This document shows, piece by piece, positions 30,452-33,569 of a stretch of DNA of 33,569 nt. This DNA is from Streptomyces tropicalis (GTDB lineage Bacteria; Actinomycetota; Actinomycetes; Streptomycetales; Streptomycetaceae). Within the stretch, counting starts at the first letter, position 1; each line of letters starts with the position of its first letter. Under the pieces are notes generated by a model. It saw only the letters and a program-made list of their open reading frames with translations. It did not search any database and was not told the origin of the DNA. The translations under genes were made by a program, and so were the position numbers. The stretch covers positions 1 to 33,569 of the forward strand of contig NZ_JARJBB010000034.1 in NCBI RefSeq assembly GCF_029269835.1, written 5' to 3'.

Positions 30452-33013
30452 TCAGGCGAACAGCCCGATCGAGGCGGCCTCCTCGTACTGCTGCTTCGGC
30501 AGCTTCGCCCGGCGGCTGCGCGTATTGCTGCGCCACACGCCGAGCTTCAGCACGTGATGCACCCCCGCCGCGTCCACGACCGTCTCGCAATGGGCCCGGG
30601 GGATACGCATATGGCCCTCTCGCTCCTGGTACTGCCGGGCCGCGGTGAGGTGCCGCTCCCAGGTGCTGGCCTCCGCCGCCAGCAACACCCCCTCGTCCCC
30701 GGCCGCCGCTCCAGGAGGAAGAGCTACCGGGACCGCCGGCTGCACCCCCACGTCGACCAGCCGCCGCTGCTGCTCCTCGCTGAGCCCGCTCCACTCCTTC
30801 TGCTGCTGGAGCAGCCACAAGCCGATGTCGTCGCCGAACACGAGCATCCCGGGGCGCAGGTCCGCCAGCGTCGCCCCGCCGTCCAGGCACGCCCTCAGAC
30901 CGGCATAGTGGCGCTGCCAGCTGATCGGCCACGGCGGGTTCCAGTCGGGATCGACCGCGCGCAGCAGCCCATCACGCGCCCGAGCCCGCTCGGCGTTCTT
31001 CCCCAGCCCGCCGGGCTTGCGGAAGTTCGCCAACGCCTGCCCGATCGCCCGGCCGTCGACGACCGCCTCCCGAGGAGCCGCCAGCGTCCCGTACACCGCG
31101 AAGTACTTCCGGGCGCAGGACACCCACACCTCGAACGCCGCGTCGTGGACCGACCACACCATCCCCAACGCGTTGAGCATGTCGAACCGCCACGGCGCCA
31201 ACACCCCCTCCCGCTGCGCCCGCCGCTGCTCACTGACCCAGATGCCCAGCGCGTAGACCTCGCCGTCGTCCTCGCTGCCCGGCACCGGTACCGTCGCGGT
31301 CAGCGGCACCTGCGCGTGTCCGTGCTCGCCGACCCACCGGTGCAGCAGGTCGTAACCGGTCAGCCAGAGCTCGGAGTCGGGCTGCAGGACCCGCCGCTCC
31401 ACGAACCGCGCGATCAGGTCCGCATCGCGCGGCGTGGAGAACTTCAGCAGCTGCTCCCACATCTGCGCCGCGGCCCGCTGGCTCTCCTCGGCCTGGTCCT
31501 GGCCGCCGTCCCCTTCGTTGTCGCCCGGCTCGCCAGCGTCCTTCGCTCCGGGCGGGGTGACGGGCTGGGGGTCCAGGCCGGTGAAGTCCTCGCTCTCACC
31601 GCGGCCGGTGTGCTCGGTGCGCAGCGTGAGCCGCTCGATGAGGCCGTCCCCGTGCGAGCGCAGCCCCTGCAACACGGCCACCAGCGGCCGGTAGGAAGGC
31701 GAGGTCAGCATGGTGTCCGGCTTCTCCCCGGGCTGCAGATACACCGGCACCACGATCCGCGCGATCTTGCCCTCGCCCGGCGCCTGACGAAGGGCCCGCC
31801 CCACGTTCTGCACGATCTCCGTCGCACTGCCGCGGGTGTCGGCGAATACCACCCCGCCGACCCCTCGGCGCCCACGGATGTCCTGCCCCTCCCCGACAGC
31901 CTTGCAGGAGGACAAGATCGAAAAGTCCGTCTCGCGCCCCTCCTCGTCCACCCCGTCCCCGAACCGGTCCATGACCAGCCGCCGCACCTCCAGGGTGTGA
32001 TCCCCGCACAGCCACTCCGCCGACACCCGCTGCGGATACCGCTCAGGATCACCGGCATGCAGCTCCGCCGCGGTCTCCGGGAACGCCCGCGCGAACGCCA
32101 ACGCGTCCTTGGTGAAGTTGTGGAACGTCATCAGCGACCGCACGCGCACCTCGGCCGCCAGCTTCAGCAGCGCGGGCTGCAACACCGCCAGCCGGCGCCC
32201 GCGCACCTCCTCATCGTCCGCGTCCGCGCCCGGCGGCTCGGGATCGGCGATCTCCAGCACGTCGACCTCGAACCGCGCCAGCGTCCCGCGCTCCACCGCC
32301 TCCACCAGCCCATAGGTGAACGCCCGCTTCCCGTACACCGCCTCATCGTCCATCGACACCACGAGCCGGTCCTTCCGGCCCGCACGCCCCTCGGGCACCG
32401 CCCAGATCTTCGGCGTCGCCGTCAGATACAGCCGCCGATCCGCCACGATCCGCGTGTTGTCATGCACCGCCGCCCACGGCTTCGACGCATCCCCCGACGT
32501 GTGGTGCGCCTCGTCCGCGACCAGAAGGTCGAACGGCTCCAGCTGCTGCCCGTACGCCCCCAGCAGAGCCTGCTCCAGCGGCCCGGGAACGTCCTCACCG
32601 TCCTCCTGGCGCAAGCTGAGCGAGTCGTAGGTGGCGAACACCCACACCGGCCCCCGCCCGGCCCACAGGCCCAGCCGCGGAGGACTCGTCGTGGCCTGCA
32701 CCCCGAACTCCGCGAACGCCGGCCCCGACTTCGAGACCACCGCCACCCCCCGCCCGGAGAAGCCGGCCGCACGCCACGCCGCCGCCGTCTGCACCAGCAG
32801 ACTCCGCCACGGAGCCAGCCACAGCACCCGGCCGCCAGGAACCACCGTCCGCGCCGTGCCGAACCCCACGGCCGTCTTGCCCGTCCCCGGCGCCGAGACC
32901 CCCAAGGTCCGAAGCCCCGCCGCCGGAATCCGAGCACCGGCCGGCAACTCCCGTGCGGCCGCAGCGATGTGCTCCTCGATATGGCGCCATTCCGGCGCCC
33001 CGCCACTGCTCAT
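30452..33013 (-). CDS. terminal-type DEAD/DEAH helicase with helicase-associated repeats (TtrA-like)
   Basis: An 853-residue superfamily 2 helicase. Walker A APGTGKT (41-47), DEAH box at 167-170 (LLVADEAHH), TAT motif (YLTATPK, 198-202) and motif VI QNVGRALRQ (402-410) are all intact. The C-terminal half carries helicase-associated domains, the clearest being LGIWVSEQRRAQREGVL...LNALGMVW and the final LGVWRSNTRSRRAKLP...SIGLFA. Proteins of this build lie at the ends of Streptomyces chromosomes and linear plasmids; TtrA is the named example and is linked to transfer and telomere biology. Here only about 40 residues precede Walker A, shorter than usual. The gene is the last before the right end and reads inward. 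A weak ribosome site lies before ATG 33013. The exact name is inference. Confidence 0.82.
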   Translation of the reverse strand: MSSGGAPEWRHIEEHIAAAARELPAGARIPAAGLRTLGVSAPGTGKTAVGFGTARTVVPGGRVLWLAPWRSLLVQTAAAWRAAGFSGRGVAVVSKSGPAFAEFGVQATTSPPRLGLWAGRGPVWVFATYDSLSLRQEDGEDVPGPLEQALLGAYGQQLEPFDLLVADEAHHTSGDASKPWAAVHDNTRIVADRRLYLTATPKIWAVPEGRAGRKDRLVVSMDDEAVYGKRAFTYGLVEAVERGTLARFEVDVLEIADPEPPGADADDEEVRGRRLAVLQPALLKLAAEVRVRSLMTFHNFTKDALAFARAFPETAAELHAGDPERYPQRVSAEWLCGDHTLEVRRLVMDRFGDGVDEEGRETDFSILSSCKAVGEGQDIRGRRGVGGVVFADTRGSATEIVQNVGRALRQAPGEGKIARIVVPVYLQPGEKPDTMLTSPSYRPLVAVLQGLRSHGDGLIERLTLRTEHTGRGESEDFTGLDPQPVTPPGAKDAGEPGDNEGDGGQDQAEESQRAAAQMWEQLLKFSTPRDADLIARFVERRVLQPDSELWLTGYDLLHRWVGEHGHAQVPLTATVPVPGSEDDGEVYALGIWVSEQRRAQREGVLAPWRFDMLNALGMVWSVHDAAFEVWVSCARKYFAVYGTLAAPREAVVDGRAIGQALANFRKPGGLGKNAERARARDGLLRAVDPDWNPPWPISWQRHYAGLRACLDGGATLADLRPGMLVFGDDIGLWLLQQQKEWSGLSEEQQRRLVDVGVQPAVPVALPPGAAAGDEGVLLAAEASTWERHLTAARQYQEREGHMRIPRAHCETVVDAAGVHHVLKLGVWRSNTRSRRAKLPKQQYEEAASIGLFA

Positions 33014-33133
33014 CGGTCACACCACGGGGAAGACACGAACGAGAGCATCATCGGTCACCGCCTTGCACTTTTTGATCTTGACGAGTTGATCGGTGGTGAC
33101 ACCCGGGGTCTTCTTTTCCCAAATCCTACCCAC

Positions 33134-33160
33134 TGATGCATCACCGGAAATCGTGTACAC
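33134..33160. promoter_or_regulatory. two short palindromes upstream of the helicase
   Basis: TGATGCATCA (33134-33143) and GTGTACAC (33153-33160) are perfect palindromes 120-150 bases upstream of the helicase start. On the minus strand a TAGGAT (about 33125-33130) could be a -10 box next to the first one. They may be operators for the helicase gene. Confidence 0.35.
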
Positions 33161-33181
33161 TGGCGACCTCAAGCTACCACC

Positions 33182-33480
33182 GCAACCAAGAGCCCCGCAG
33201 GAGTTCGCGCCAACAGTTGCACAACCACCCAGAGGAGTGAACAACCATCCAGGCCGGGGCCGGTGAGCCATTGCAACCATTACAGAGCAACCACCAACCA
33301 AGCTGATGGTTGCTCACAGTGCAACTATCCGAGCAACCATCAAACGAGCTGCACATAAAGACTCCAGACCCGCCCTATCTTGTAGCCAGCCGCTTTTCTC
33401 TTTAAGAGCAACCACCCGACAGAGATAGAGACTAAGACCAAAGCAACCATTACCAACCCGATGTCGACTGTAGTTGCTCC
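33182..33480. repeat. GCAACCA repeat region next to the telomere
   Basis: About ten copies of a GCAACCA(T/C)-like unit in 300 bases. GAGCAACCA(T/C)C is found at 33285, 33331 and 33406. GATGGTTGCTC at 33305-33315 is the exact inverse of 33331-33341. Shorter or variant copies lie at 33182, 33221, 33241, 33273, 33321, 33442 and inverted at 33472. The fourth TTGC...TGCAA dyad (33310-33324) and CTCTTTAAGAG (33398-33408) lie within. This stretch is clearly less GC-rich than the rest and has no gene. Binding sites for a terminal or replication protein are likely. Confidence 0.75.
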
Positions 33481-33569
33481 TGAGCCGCGTAGCGGATCAG
33501 GAACGGGACGCCGTCGGCGTCCAACGCAACCGCTGCGTAGCAGCGGCGCGTCGTGTCTGCGTAGCAGAC
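33481..33569. other. putative telomere: hairpin series at the right end
   Basis: Four stem-loops follow one another to the last base: TGAGCCGC-GTA-GCGGATCA (33481-33499, one mismatch), GGACGCC-GTC-GGCGTCC (33506-33522), CCGCTGC-GTA-GCAGCGG (33530-33546) and GTCTGC-GTA-GCAGAC (33555-33569). Three share a GTA loop. Archetypal Streptomyces telomeres have several palindromes whose 3'-strand loops are GCA, the same GNA type of tight triloop. The strand with GTA here is the one that would be the 3' overhang. The archetypal end sequence itself is not present. The sequence may stop short of the true end. Confidence 0.7.

Noticed and set aside
30326..33136. 936-residue open frame on the plus strand
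   Set aside because: It is antisense to the helicase gene, is made of Arg/Pro/His-rich low-complexity sequence, and has no motif; the minus frame has all helicase motifs.
33017..33301. 94-residue frame upstream of the helicase
   Set aside because: It covers the palindromes and GCAACCA repeats and looks like a product of repeat sequence, not a gene.
1..33569. tRNA, rRNA, integrase, transposase or conjugation genes
   Set aside because: I searched by eye for tRNA arms, transposase DDE motifs, tyrosine or serine recombinase motifs and FtsK/Tra ATPases and saw none.

Overview
This is a high-GC window with actinobacterial features, most likely from Streptomyces or a close relative. The signs are strong third-position GC bias, GGAGG-type ribosome sites with many GTG starts, a WhiB-family regulator, a twin-arginine-like leader and many short accessory proteins. 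There are no rRNA or tRNA genes and no housekeeping pathway. The content fits a linear plasmid or a chromosome end. The last ~90 bases (33481-33569) are back-to-back hairpins with three-base loops, running to the final base, next to a terminal-type helicase gene. I read this as a non-archetypal telomere.

Layout. At 1-932 is the 3' part of a CoiA-like nuclease gene, followed by a WhiB protein and a small HTH protein. A replication block follows: a prim-pol primase (2113-3195) overlaps a D5-like helicase ATPase (3192-4808), and a strong hairpin stands on each side of the pair. Downstream is an array of 10-base repeats (5192-5508) arranged as a near-perfect mirror image around position 5349.5. 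This is the best origin candidate in the window.

From 5.7 to 20 kb lie accessory genes: a RelE/ParE-like toxin with a partner, a small secreted protein, two tandem paralogues that look like degenerate AAA+ domains, a PP2C-like phosphatase, a second and complete CoiA-like nuclease, a membrane M48-type metallopeptidase, two membrane proteins (one with an apparent frameshift), a two-HTH protein and a protein with three zinc-knuckle modules. The divergent promoter regions before the CoiA-like gene and the zinc-knuckle gene are copies of one ~150-base element.

From 20 to 30 kb come a GNAT acetyltransferase, an Mrr-type restriction endonuclease, a SWIM protein translationally coupled to a SNF2 helicase, and several small regulators or unknowns. 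From 30 to 33.6 kb lie three copies of a 15-base dyad, the inward-transcribed terminal-type helicase, an AT-richer region full of GCAACCA repeats (with a fourth copy of the dyad), and the terminal hairpins.

How it may fit together. Primase, helicase and mirror-image array form a plausible internal replication module. The terminal helicase, GCAACCA repeats and hairpin end form a plausible telomere module. No tap/tpg telomere-protein genes, parAB, integrase or conjugation genes are visible. Function was assigned by reading motifs by eye; no database was searched.
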